DNA from: JBGLNJ01 sp041300525
Lineage (GTDB): Bacteria > Chloroflexota > Anaerolineae > Fen-1058
Direction of reading: 5' to 3'
Length of the DNA stretch: 64,000 nucleotides
NCBI GenBank assembly: GCA_041300525.1
Contig: JBGLNJ010000001.1
Location: 3,906,001-3,970,000 of the forward strand
Shown here piece by piece: positions 8,913 through 17,314 of this stretch (within the stretch, counting starts at the first letter, position 1; each line of letters begins with the position of its first letter). The translations under genes and the position numbers were made by a program. The notes beneath the pieces are model-generated. The model was given only the letters and a program-made list of their open reading frames with translations, did not search any database and was not told where the DNA came from.

Positions 8913-10448
8913 ATGACAGCCTACTCAAAATTCCAAGAACATATCGCCGAAATCAACGATTTGTGTTGCGTGATCAACCTGCTGACCTGGGACGCGCGCA
9001 CGCAAATGCCGCCGGGCGGCGCCGAGGCGCGCGGGCAGCAGCTTGCCACCATCACGCGCATCGCCCAGGAGCGATTTGCGAGCGCCGAGACAGCCCGCCT
9101 CCTGGATGGCGCTGAGGCTGAAATCGCCGGAGAGGGGCCTGATTCTTATCGCGCGCGCAGCGTGCGGCAAGCTCGGGAAGCTTACGAGATTGCGCGTCGC
9201 ATCCCGGTTGAGTTGGTGCAGGCTATCGCCGAACTCAAGACGACAGCGCAGCAAGCCTGGATCGAAGCCAAAGCGGCCAACGATTTCCCTCGCTTTGCGC
9301 CGTACCTGAAGCAAATGGTTGACCTGAACAGAAAGCTGGCGGACGCTATCGGCTATAAGGAACATCCCTACGACGCGATGCTCCTCAGGTACGAGCCGGG
9401 CATGACGGCGGCCAGGCTGCAAGCCATCTTTGGCGAGCTGAAAAAAGTCGTCCTGCCGCTGCTCAAGCGCATCGTCGAACAAAACGACCCGGTGCGGGCG
9501 GATTTCCTGGATCGGGATTATCCGGAGGAACGGCAACGGGCTTTTGCGCTCGAAATGGCGCAAGCTTTTGGCTATGACCTGAAGCGTGGCCGGCTCGACC
9601 GGGCCCCGCATCCTTTTGAGATTTCTTTTACTCGCCAGGACGTGCGCATTACCACTCGCTACAATCGCCGCTATGCTCCTGCCGCGCTGTTCGGCGCTAT
9701 GCACGAAACGGGACATGCGCTCTACGAGCAAGGCGTGGACCCTGCATTGAGCCGCAGCACGCTGACGACCGACTTGTTGGACCTGTACGCCGTCGGCGGC
9801 GTCAGCTATGGCGCGCACGAGTCGCAATCTCGGCTCTGGGAAAATCTGGTAGGGCGCAGCCGCAGTTTCTGGCAACGGCATTTCCGTCGCCTGCAAGAGT
9901 TCTTTCCCGATCAGCTTGCCGATGTGGACGCCGAAGTGTTTTACCGCGCGGTCAACCGCGTGCGCCCCTCGCCGATTCGGGTCGAGGCCGACGAGGTCAC
10001 GTATAACTTGCACATCATGCTGCGTGTGGAAATCGAGATGGCGCTGCTGGAGGGGCGGCTGGCGGTCAACGACTTGCCGCAGGCGTGGAACGCCAAGATG
10101 CAAGAATACCTGGGCATCACTCCGCCGGACGATGCTCGCGGCGTGCTGCAAGACATCCATTGGTCTACGGGATACATCGGGTCGTTCCCCACTTATACCC
10201 TCGGCAACATCATGTCGGCCCAGTTCTTTGCGGCGGCCCGGCGTGACGTGCCCGGCCTGGACGACTCGCTGGCGCGGGGCGATTATGCGCCATTGCGCGG
10301 CTGGCTCACGGAAAACATCTACCGACATGGGCGCGCCTATAGTCCGGGCGAATTGCTGGAACGATCCACCGGGAGCGGGCTGAGCGTTGAACCTTATCTG
10401 GCCTACATCACTCGCAAGTACGACGACTTGTTTCCGCCCCACGCATAA
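8913..10448 (+). CDS. M32 metallocarboxypeptidase (carboxypeptidase Taq family)
   Basis: The start is ATG 8913 behind GAAGGAGAT. The 511 residues match the family length of about 500. The zinc site HETGH is at 264-268, and downstream ESQSRLWENLVGRS supplies the third ligand. Upstream DVRITTRYN and downstream HWSTGYIGSFPTYTLGN are further family motifs. It is a cytoplasmic enzyme that removes C-terminal residues from peptides. It sits 22 bp after the chimeric deacylase gene and just before homoserine dehydrogenase, in a same-strand run. Confidence 0.92.
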   Translation: MTAYSKFQEHIAEINDLCCVINLLTWDARTQMPPGGAEARGQQLATITRIAQERFASAETARLLDGAEAEIAGEGPDSYRARSVRQAREAYEIARRIPVELVQAIAELKTTAQQAWIEAKAANDFPRFAPYLKQMVDLNRKLADAIGYKEHPYDAMLLRYEPGMTAARLQAIFGELKKVVLPLLKRIVEQNDPVRADFLDRDYPEERQRAFALEMAQAFGYDLKRGRLDRAPHPFEISFTRQDVRITTRYNRRYAPAALFGAMHETGHALYEQGVDPALSRSTLTTDLLDLYAVGGVSYGAHESQSRLWENLVGRSRSFWQRHFRRLQEFFPDQLADVDAEVFYRAVNRVRPSPIRVEADEVTYNLHIMLRVEIEMALLEGRLAVNDLPQAWNAKMQEYLGITPPDDARGVLQDIHWSTGYIGSFPTYTLGNIMSAQFFAAARRDVPGLDDSLARGDYAPLRGWLTENIYRHGRAYSPGELLERSTGSGLSVEPYLAYITRKYDDLFPPHA

Positions 10449-10477
10449 GCGCATCAGGAGTAGAAGGAGATACTGTC

Positions 10478-11521
10478 ATGCACACTTTTCGCTTGGCTCT
10501 CATCGGTTTTGGCAACGTAGGTCAAGGGTTAACGCAGATCATCCAGGATCAGGGCGACTCGATGGCCGAACGTTTTGGCCTGCGGCTCAACATCGTCGCC
10601 GTCAGCGATTTTCAGAAAGGAAGCCTGTACGATCCCGCCGGTCTGGATCCTAGAGCTTTGCTCGCGGCTGTTGAAGCTGGAGAGCGGCTCGACAACATTC
10701 CAGCCGCGCAGCATGGATGGGATGCGCTCACCACGATCGCCGAAAGCAACGCCGATATCGTCGTGGAACTGACCTACACGGACTTGCGGACGGGCGAGCC
10801 TGCCACCAGCCATCTTCGGCTGGCGCTGCAAAACGGCAAGCACATTGTGACGACGAACAAAGGCCCCATCGCGCTATACTATGCCGAACTGGAACGCCTC
10901 GCCCGCAGCAGAAATCTAGAGATTGGCGTCGAAGGGACGGTGATGAGCGGCACGCCCACGATCCGCCTGGGGCGAGAGCTGTTAGCCGCCGCGGGCATCC
11001 GGCGCGTTCAAGGCATCGTAAACGGGAGCACCAACTTTATCCTGACGCGGATGGAAGCCGGCGCCAGTTACGCGTCGGCCCTGGCCGAGGCCAAAGCGAA
11101 AGGATACGTTGAGGCCGATCCCAGCAACGATGTGGAAGGATATGATGCTGCCGGCAAGGTGGTGATTCTGGGCAACCTGGTTATGGGCATCCCTCTTACA
11201 ATGGCCGATGCAGATCGAACCGGCATCGCGGGCCTGGACTTGGCCGACATTGAACAGGCCAGAGCCGCGGGCGAATGTTGGAAACTGATCGGCACAATTG
11301 AAAAAGTGAATGGCCAAGTCAAAGCCAGCGTCAAGCCGGTCCGCTTGCCACACAGTCACCCGCTGGCTGGCATCAAGGGAGTCACGAACGCCATCGTCTA
11401 CAGCACCGACCTGCTGGGCGATGTGACGCTCATCGGCCCCGGCGCGGGCCGTCAAGAGACCGGCTTTGCCGTGATTTCTGACATCCTCGCGATCCATCGG
11501 AAATTGAGTTTGGGGAGTTGA
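10478..11521 (+). CDS. hom: Homoserine dehydrogenase
   Basis: A 347-residue enzyme with the N-terminal Rossmann motif GFGNVGQGL, the substrate segment VEGTVMSGTPTIRL and the signature DPSNDVEGYDAAGKVVIL containing the conserved catalytic Lys. It reduces aspartate semialdehyde to homoserine on the way to threonine and methionine. It has no C-terminal ACT domain, so it is the short, probably feedback-insensitive form. A good ribosome-binding site (GAAGGAGA) precedes ATG 10478. No thrB/thrC neighbour is present. Confidence 0.9.
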   Translation: MHTFRLALIGFGNVGQGLTQIIQDQGDSMAERFGLRLNIVAVSDFQKGSLYDPAGLDPRALLAAVEAGERLDNIPAAQHGWDALTTIAESNADIVVELTYTDLRTGEPATSHLRLALQNGKHIVTTNKGPIALYYAELERLARSRNLEIGVEGTVMSGTPTIRLGRELLAAAGIRRVQGIVNGSTNFILTRMEAGASYASALAEAKAKGYVEADPSNDVEGYDAAGKVVILGNLVMGIPLTMADADRTGIAGLDLADIEQARAAGECWKLIGTIEKVNGQVKASVKPVRLPHSHPLAGIKGVTNAIVYSTDLLGDVTLIGPGAGRQETGFAVISDILAIHRKLSLGS

Positions 11522-11572
11522 GTTGTCCTTTGGAGTGCCGTGTGGTCGTGCGCTTTTCAACATAGCGGGTGG

Positions 11573-12060
11573 CTAGACCGCCAACTTCATTTTCATCCAA
11601 CTGCTGGTGTTGTGGAAATCGGCGACGGCGCTGCCAGGCGGGACGATCTCATCCATCGCCGCGGACAGTTCACCGTCCAATTGCATCTCTAGCACTGGCA
11701 GAGCGTCGTCCAGGTGCGCTTCTGTGCGCGGGCCAATGACCGGCGCCGTCACTGCTGGCTGATCTTTGACCCATAATAGCGCCAACTGGGACGGCGTCAC
11801 GCCGTGCTGGCGTGCCAACTCTGCCACTCGCCTGGCTGCCGCGATGCCACGCTCCGTCACTCGCGGGGCGAGCCAAGACCCGAGCCGGGCCGCGCGTGAG
11901 CCTTCCGGGGCCTGGTCTGCGCGTTCATAACGTCCGGCCAACACACCCGTCGCGAGCGGCGACCACGGCAACAAGCCCAAGTTGTAGCGCAATGCCAGCG
12001 GGACAAGCTCATTCTCGATGCGGCGGTCGAGCAAGTTGTAGGGCTCCGATCTGTCGGTAT
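11573..12060 (-). pseudogene. Aldo/keto reductase, C-terminal half only
   Basis: The conserved part runs from about EPYNLLDRRIENELVPLAL to the end. It contains the family segment LGLLPWSPLATGVLAGRY, the NADP-binding VTPSQLALLWVKDQP and VIGPRT. The N-terminal half of the TIM barrel, with the catalytic Asp, Tyr and Lys, is absent. The frame stays open upstream to 12145 but codes there for unrelated sequence that overlaps the end of the next gene. The break is therefore near 12060-12070. The remnant should have no reductase activity. Confidence 0.7.
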
Positions 12061-12074
12061 TGGCATACGTCACC

Positions 12075-12986
12075 TCACTTTTTTGCAGCCGGGTTGACAT
12101 GAGCAGATAGCCATGACCTGAGAGGCTCGTCAACCTGAATGTCATCCATCACGTTGGGATCCAAAGATCGCTCCTCGTAGGCAATGCTCACCAGGTCATT
12201 CAGCGCCCTCGCGCGCTGGTCTATGGGCACAGACGAGTGCAGGTTGTAAGGGTAATTGTAGACGTGCGGCAAAATGCAAAGCCGCTGCGGATCGAGCGCG
12301 GTGACGAGCAGGGCGCTCAGAATCGCCTGGAAGAGGAATATCTGGTGAGGTTCATCCTGGCAGGCGGCCAGTTGATACGCTTGATCGCAGACACAAGTTT
12401 GGAAATATTCCAGCCACCGGTGGAGCAACCCGAGCGATGGATTGACGGCAAATGCGTGCGAGTTGAAATAGGCGCGCAGAGTCTGCCCGTCAACGAAAGA
12501 TTGAACGGTGGCTTGAATGTCTTGCACGCCGACCGTCGCATAGATTTTCTTCCAGAAAACGTCCAGAGGCTCGGTCGCGCCAAGCCCCACATTCTTGATG
12601 TGCACGGGCCGAACCGCCGCATCAAAGGCCGGGCCGAGGTCGAACAACAAGGGCGGGTTGACGACCAGGCATCCGGGGTCAATCCAGATCAGGGATTGAG
12701 CCTTGCCTGCGGCCAGCTCTTCTGCGCGGGCGCAAGCGCATACCTTATCTGCAAAGATATAATGCTGGATCGTCTCTGGCACACTCAACGAGAGGATGTG
12801 AATGTCCGGGCCGGCCAAACTGTCACAAGGCGCCTTGAGCGAGTCAGCCTCAAAGAGCCAGATCGGGCAATGGCTCAAGGCTCCGCCGAATGAGCGGATG
12901 CTGTCAATCAAAAGGCGGGCGCGCGATCTTGCAAAAGCCGTCCGCACCACAGTTGAAAATAGGATTGGGTCAAGTGTATTGCTCAT
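12075..12986 (-). CDS. Uncharacterised protein, possibly glycosyltransferase-like
   Basis: A 303-residue product starting MSNTLDPILFSTVVRT behind a clear GGAGGAG site. Segments such as SLIWIDPGCLVVNPP and VRPVHIKNVGLG resemble nucleotide-sugar or glycosyltransferase-A folds, where a D-x-G/D turn would bind metal. I cannot place it in a named family. The C-terminus ends exactly where the truncated aldo/keto reductase begins, so a few terminal residues may be missing. No signal peptide or membrane helix is seen. Confidence 0.55.
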   Translation of the reverse strand: MSNTLDPILFSTVVRTAFARSRARLLIDSIRSFGGALSHCPIWLFEADSLKAPCDSLAGPDIHILSLSVPETIQHYIFADKVCACARAEELAAGKAQSLIWIDPGCLVVNPPLLFDLGPAFDAAVRPVHIKNVGLGATEPLDVFWKKIYATVGVQDIQATVQSFVDGQTLRAYFNSHAFAVNPSLGLLHRWLEYFQTCVCDQAYQLAACQDEPHQIFLFQAILSALLVTALDPQRLCILPHVYNYPYNLHSSVPIDQRARALNDLVSIAYEERSLDPNVMDDIQVDEPLRSWLSAHVNPAAKK

Positions 12987-13196
12987 GGTCGTTTCTCCTC
13001 CACCGGTAAAGCCGCGGACGATATGGCCGTCGGCGAAATGGGCGCGTTGGTGGGCATCGTCGCGCGGCTGTGCCCTGTTCGCCAGGCGAGCCAAGGCCAT
13101 CTCCCCTTCATGCATGCCACATAAGACATATTCTAACACATTTGCATTGCGCCTGTGTGGTGAAGATGTTACAATTCTGAAACAGGCAAGTCACTC

Positions 13197-13222
13197 TGTA
13201 ACTTTTTCCTTTGTCGCGCATA
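13197..13222 (+). promoter_or_regulatory. Candidate ECF-type promoter of the sigma gene
   Basis: TGTAAC, with the AAC typical of ECF -35 boxes, is followed about 14 bases later by CGCATA, about 20 bp before the ATG of the ECF sigma factor. Many ECF genes regulate themselves through such elements. This is pattern-based only. Confidence 0.3.
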
Positions 13223-13241
13223 TACTATTCAGAGAAGCTGC

Positions 13242-13727
13242 ATGGTCACTTTCCAGGGCTTGTACGAATCTTACGCCGGCGATGTTTACCGCTTTGCCTT
13301 TTGGCTGGCGGGCGACAGTTTCGATGCGGAAGACATCACTTCCGAGACGTTCATCCGCGCCTGGGTCAACCACAGTGCGATCCGCACCGAAACCCTGAAG
13401 GCGTATCTCTTTACCATCGCGCGCAACATTTACCTGGAACAGCACCGTAAGAGAAAGCGCCATGTTGCGCTTGAAGATATTCACCCTGACCCCGCGCCAG
13501 GCCCCGAGAGACTGACCGAGGTCCAGGTCGAGTTGCAGAGAGCGCAACAGTTCCTTCAGACATTGCCCGAGACGGATCGCGCGGCTTTTGTTTTGCGCGT
13601 TCAGCACGAGCTGCCCTATGCCGAGATCGCCCGCGTTCTGGGACTCTCCCTGGCAGCGGCAAAAGTCAAAGTACACCGCGCTCGGGTCAAGCTGCTCAAG
13701 GATCGTCTCGGCGAGGAGGTCGCATGA
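13242..13727 (+). CDS. ECF-family RNA polymerase sigma factor
   Basis: A 161-residue protein with the two ECF sigma domains. Region 2 is at about 7-75 (LYESYAGDVYRFAFWLAG, then AEDITSETFIRAW and YLFTIARNIYLEQHRKRKR). Region 4 is at about 105-155 (LPETDRAAFVLRV, PYAEIARVLGLSLAAAKVKVHRARVKL). It directs RNA polymerase to stress or envelope promoters. Its stop overlaps the start of a small membrane protein gene (ATGA), the usual arrangement with a cognate anti-sigma factor. Confidence 0.92.
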   Translation: MVTFQGLYESYAGDVYRFAFWLAGDSFDAEDITSETFIRAWVNHSAIRTETLKAYLFTIARNIYLEQHRKRKRHVALEDIHPDPAPGPERLTEVQVELQRAQQFLQTLPETDRAAFVLRVQHELPYAEIARVLGLSLAAAKVKVHRARVKLLKDRLGEEVA

Positions 13728-14044
13728 AGATAGAAATCACACGGCCGGTCATTCTCGATTTGCTGCCCCTCTATTTGGCGAATGAAGCGAGCGCCGATAC
13801 GCGCGCGCTGGTCGAGCAATATCTGGCAATCAATCCGGAGCTTGCCAAACTTGCAAAGGAGACCAAGATGACAGAGTTAATGCAAGACATCCCGATTCCA
13901 CTGACCGAGAAGGACAAATTGGAAGCCTTCAAAGAAGCCCGGCGTTTGGAATTTCTGCGCACCATGTTCGTGGTGGTCGCCATCTGCTCTATGCTGTTGG
14001 CGGGGGGCGCACTGCTTGTTGTGGCAAGAGTCTTTGTGCGCTAG
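13724..14044 (+). CDS. Putative anti-sigma factor, single membrane helix, end supplied by an inverted-repeat element
   Basis: The start overlaps the sigma gene. The 106 residues consist of a cytoplasmic part (about 1-75) without the HxxxCxxC zinc motif of ZAS anti-sigma factors, then one helix (FVVVAICSMLLAGGALLVVA) and three extracytoplasmic residues. The TAG stop lies inside the left arm of the inverted-repeat element at 14041-14137, so the native outer domain has probably been lost. It would hold the sigma factor at the membrane. The lost outer part may have been its sensor. Confidence 0.65.
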   Translation: MKIEITRPVILDLLPLYLANEASADTRALVEQYLAINPELAKLAKETKMTELMQDIPIPLTEKDKLEAFKEARRLEFLRTMFVVVAICSMLLAGGALLVVARVFVR

Positions 14045-14137
14045 CAGCCTGTCGGAGAACCTCGCAGCATAGGGCCTTGTGCCCATCGTTTTCACGCCCA
14101 CAAGGGGCTAAACTACGCCTCTCCGACAGGCTGCTAG
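14041..14137. mobile_element. MITE-like element, 97 bp, perfect 18-bp terminal inverted repeats
   Basis: The left arm CTAGCAGCCTGTCGGAGA (14041-14058) is perfectly repeated in inverse at 14120-14137. The inside can also fold (TAGGGCCTTGTG against CACAAGGGGCTA), so the whole unit forms one long hairpin. The outermost CTAG is self-complementary. It could be a 4-bp target duplication, or TA could be a 2-bp one as left by IS630/Tc1-type transposases. No coding sequence is inside. It ends the anti-sigma gene and cuts a minus-strand reading frame. Confidence 0.65.
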
Positions 14138-14189
14138 AGAGAAATAGAATCAGCAACGTCAAAGTGATGAATAGTATCCGCATGAACAT
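14138..14189 (-). pseudogene. 5' stub of a membrane protein gene cut by the MITE-like element
   Basis: On the minus strand an AAGGAG site stands 7 nt before an ATG. The encoded start MFMRILFITLTLLILFL looks like a signal or first transmembrane helix. After 17 residues the frame enters the inverted-repeat element. Probably the beginning of a lost membrane protein gene. Confidence 0.3.
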
Positions 14190-14209
14190 GCTGACGCTCC
14201 TTGTCGAGA

Positions 14210-14680
14210 TTACGCATCACTTTGCTGTTTCATAATCCTCGTCAGCCATCCTGGGACTCTAAAGTCGGTTACCACTTGGAAGCAATCCTGCTCCCAGTCG
14301 GGGTATGGCTTGATATCCACCACCGGTGTCCCCTCATACGCGTCAAGACCTCTCACCCAAAGCACGTTCTCTTCCCGTTTCACCAGCTCTACCAACGTCA
14401 ATCCTATCGGGTTGGGATGAATGGGAGACCGCGCGGCCAAAAGTCCCGCCCCGCTACTTGGATGGCGCAAGATGGGCTCTGCAGTCTGCGCTACCCGATC
14501 TAGCCAAAAGATCACATAGATGTGCGACCATTCCTCTATTCCATCCAGCGCTGGCATCAGGTCCTTGTTGAGTACAACCCTGGCAACAAGGTCCCTATCC
14601 CGCTCATTCTCATCCGGTGAGATTCGACTCACAAACCCTATGGGTTTTATCTCGATTTTTCGGAGATCGCATTCTTCCAT
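14210..14680 (-). CDS. trmO: tRNA (N6-threonylcarbamoyladenosine37-N6)-methyltransferase TrmO
   Basis: A 156-residue beta-barrel protein of the TsaA/TrmO (YaeB) family. It begins with IKPIGFVSR and carries the family signature RSPIHPNPIGLTLVELV, followed by VRGLDAYEGTPVVDIKPYP. The enzyme N6-methylates t6A37 in tRNA using S-adenosylmethionine. Length fits the short single-domain form. It lies alone between the MITE-like element and the WD40-hydrolase gene, on the minus strand. Confidence 0.85.
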   Translation of the reverse strand: MEECDLRKIEIKPIGFVSRISPDENERDRDLVARVVLNKDLMPALDGIEEWSHIYVIFWLDRVAQTAEPILRHPSSGAGLLAARSPIHPNPIGLTLVELVKREENVLWVRGLDAYEGTPVVDIKPYPDWEQDCFQVVTDFRVPGWLTRIMKQQSDA

Positions 14681-14791
14681 CTCTTCCGCTCCATTTACTT
14701 GCCGGGCCAGGTTCGATGCGGGCGGCTAACTTGTTCTTGATCCGCTCGGTCGTCTCTTTGCGAATTGGATTTCCTCTCACTTGGCGTTGAA

Positions 14792-16054
14792 TCAGCGTAG
14801 CCGCTCCAGGAAATTGACGAGCAAGTTGGTGAACTCGTCCCCATATTCCGTGTCAAACAACTCGGTGCCGTGGACTGTGCCCGGAAAGAACTGTTCTTGT
14901 TTAGGCTCTGGCGAAAGCTCAAACATCTGCTTCATTTGCGGGATCACAGGCGAATAGCGATCGTTCTCAGTGCAGATATAGAGCTTGGGCAGTTTGAGCC
15001 TGGACAACTCGTCTGGCTCTGTGGCAGTGGGCGATCCCAAGCTCATCGGGCTGGCGATGACGGCCAGCCCTGCCAGGTTGTGATCGAGCGCGGCCCGCAG
15101 ACAAGCCGTGCCGCCCATGCTCGCGCCCATGCACACAATGCGCTGGTAGCCCCGCCCGCGCAGGAATTGGATCGCCGCGTTCAAATCTTGGATCAGTTGG
15201 CTCGTCTGCAAATATCCTTGTGACTGACCGCGCCCACGAAAGTCGAGCGTCAGCGCGGCATAGCCTTTGTCGGCCAGCACTCTAGCAAAGGGCTGCCAGC
15301 TCTGTTGGTCAGTGCCTTCCGTGCCCTGGTGCGCCAGGATGACGGCCAACTTGCCCCGACCGAACAAGGTAGCCGAGAGCGTGACATTGTCTTCGGTGGT
15401 AAAGCTGACTGTCTCAAAGGGCACATCAGGCGTAGCGGTTGGCGCGGGATCTACCGTCAGCGCCAGCGACGACGTGGCCCACATCATCACCTGGCCCGGC
15501 GGCGTCGTCCGTTCGTAAAGGCCATTCCCGGCCACGATCTGTTTGCCATCTGGCGACCAGGCTACACTCCACACTGGCGTTGGTTGATCCTTTAGCGTGG
15601 AGAGCGACTTGCCAGCTCGGACATCCCACACGCGCACAGTACCGTCCTCGCCAGACGAAACAAGAATCAACCCGCTCGGCGACCAGGCCACACCTCGCGC
15701 CCAGCCGGCATGTCCCTCCAGGGTGTGGAGTAGCTGCTTCTTTTCCATATCCCACAACCGCACTTGTCCATCTTGGTGCGCCGACGCAAGGATGCGGCCA
15801 TTGGGCGACCAGGCCAGGCCATTCACATCGCTTCGCGATTCCTTGTTCCAGATGAGCGACTCCAATGGATACCCTACGCCGACATTCCACAACTGGATGA
15901 CGCCATCCAATTGGCCCGCTGCAATCAAGCGCCCATCGGGCGACCAGCTGATGCTGATGATGGGAGAGACAGTAGGACCGGCCATCTCGCGCGACAGTTT
16001 GCCGGTCTCGGCGTCCCACAGGTATATCTTGCCCGACTGGCTGCCTGTCGCCAA
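14792..16054 (-). CDS. WD40 repeat domain fused to an alpha/beta-hydrolase (N-terminus truncated)
   Basis: Residues 1 to about 215 are at least four WD40 blades, each with WSPDG/WSPNG turns and LWD/VWD ends. Residues from about 240 form an alpha/beta hydrolase of the dienelactone-hydrolase/esterase kind. It has nucleophile motif GASMGG, an Asp region ENDRYSP and a C-terminal His (GTVHG). A TTG is the only usable start. The frame stays open further upstream (another blade, CVAWSPNGKRLATG), but no start codon or signal peptide is found, so the 5' end is probably missing. The fusion suggests an esterase whose substrate or partner is bound by the propeller. Confidence 0.7.
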   Translation of the reverse strand: MATGSQSGKIYLWDAETGKLSREMAGPTVSPIISISWSPDGRLIAAGQLDGVIQLWNVGVGYPLESLIWNKESRSDVNGLAWSPNGRILASAHQDGQVRLWDMEKKQLLHTLEGHAGWARGVAWSPSGLILVSSGEDGTVRVWDVRAGKSLSTLKDQPTPVWSVAWSPDGKQIVAGNGLYERTTPPGQVMMWATSSLALTVDPAPTATPDVPFETVSFTTEDNVTLSATLFGRGKLAVILAHQGTEGTDQQSWQPFARVLADKGYAALTLDFRGRGQSQGYLQTSQLIQDLNAAIQFLRGRGYQRIVCMGASMGGTACLRAALDHNLAGLAVIASPMSLGSPTATEPDELSRLKLPKLYICTENDRYSPVIPQMKQMFELSPEPKQEQFFPGTVHGTELFDTEYGDEFTNLLVNFLERLR

Positions 16055-16140
16055 CCGCTTTCCATTCGGTGACCAGGCTACGCAGAACGACCACGTTGCG
16101 TCGAGAGATCGGAAGATCCAACATATGCACCCCCTCTCTC

Positions 16141-16527
16141 GCTCGATCTAGTACGAGCATAAGGGGAACGGTCTCTCATGTCAACTGCCCCGAAGGGGCC
16201 ACTTTTTCCGGGCGCGGTCCCGGAAAAAGCGTAGGCTCTTAGGCATAGATGAAGAGGGAGGGTACTCTTTCACACTTGCCAAGGAAGAGTATTTTTAGGT
16301 AAGTAAGGAGTACACGTAAAAAGCGATGAGCAGCAGGCGATCTTTGGAGCTCTTATTCTACGGTAGAGAAAAAGCAGGCTAACCACCATTTGCAGCCAAC
16401 CGGGGGCTGGTCGTCCCCCGAAAGGGATTCTGGCTCCGAAAAAAGTCCCCAAGTTGATCCTGACCCCGCCCCCGGCGGCTGAAATGGGGCGATAGGCTCC
16501 AAGCCCAATACGATTCAGTGAGTGCGC
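16141..16527. other. Intergenic stretch with one hairpin; no gene recognised
   Basis: The stretch holds a perfect hairpin, CTTTTTCCGGG (16202-16212) against CCCGGAAAAAG (16219-16229), and otherwise low-information sequence. Short minus-strand frames around 16270-16588 contain phrases such as FFGARIPFGGRPAP that I could not assign. They may be decayed transposase or a lost gene. Confidence 0.5.
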
Positions 16528-17253
16528 TCACCCTCCCGCAGCCAAATGACGTCTTCCGTAGGGACACACGTACAGGCACAAGCCGCACACGGCCAGGCCG
16601 TCGTTTTGCTCTCTCAGCTTGGCGAAATATCGGTCACACTTGCTCGCAGCATAGCGAGCCTCGCGAGGTTCGTCTTCCCGAAACGGTCGCCCCGTAAAAG
16701 CCTGGACGGGGCAAATCTCGACGCACTGCACGCAGTCGCCACATTGTTCTTGCATGGGCTGTCCGGTCGCGCGGAGCGGCGCGTCAGTGAGGACCGTTGC
16801 CCAACGCACCCTCGGCCCCATCTGCGGCGTGACCAGCAGACAGCTTTTGCCGATCCATCCCAGCCCGGCCAGATGCGCCGCCATTTTATGCGAGAAGGCC
16901 GCGCAGATTCTCTCGTCGTCCACTCGCTGCGAGGCCGGGATAGGCAGCGCGCGGTATCCCTCACGTTGCAGAACGCTGCTCAAACGCGAGGCGATGAGAT
17001 CGAGACGCTGGTTGATCAAGTCATAGGCATGGTATCGGTAGTTGGCGACTACGGCACGCTCGGCCCGCTGTGGCAATTGGTCCACAATCGCGTGAAGGAG
17101 ACCGATCCCCAAAGACACGGCTCGTGGATAATCGGCGATCACCGGCCCGCCTTGCGCCAGGATGGCGTCATGAGCCGGCGATAAATCCGCCACGCCGAAA
17201 AAATCCGCTCCCCAAGCTTGGGCTGATTCCATACTCCCGTTATCGAGTTCCAT
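16528..17253 (-). CDS. Epoxyqueuosine-reductase-like iron-sulfur protein
   Basis: A 241-residue protein. The N-terminal part (GADFFGVADLSPAHD) and the segment HKMAAHLAGLGWIGKSCLLVTPQMGPRVRW resemble QueG-type corrinoid reductases. The C-terminal part carries ferredoxin-like clusters: CGDCVQCVEICP and CGLCLYVCP, two [4Fe-4S] motifs. QueG proper is about 350 residues with extra HEAT repeats, so this is the shorter QueG-like/reductive-dehalogenase-like subgroup whose substrates are unknown. Confidence 0.75.
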   Translation of the reverse strand: MELDNGSMESAQAWGADFFGVADLSPAHDAILAQGGPVIADYPRAVSLGIGLLHAIVDQLPQRAERAVVANYRYHAYDLINQRLDLIASRLSSVLQREGYRALPIPASQRVDDERICAAFSHKMAAHLAGLGWIGKSCLLVTPQMGPRVRWATVLTDAPLRATGQPMQEQCGDCVQCVEICPVQAFTGRPFREDEPREARYAASKCDRYFAKLREQNDGLAVCGLCLYVCPYGRRHLAAGG

Positions 17254-17314
17254 CTTGTCCCTCTCTTGTCGGTGTCGTTTTGAAATCTATCGTTGTCTTC
17301 CTGGATGCGTCCCC

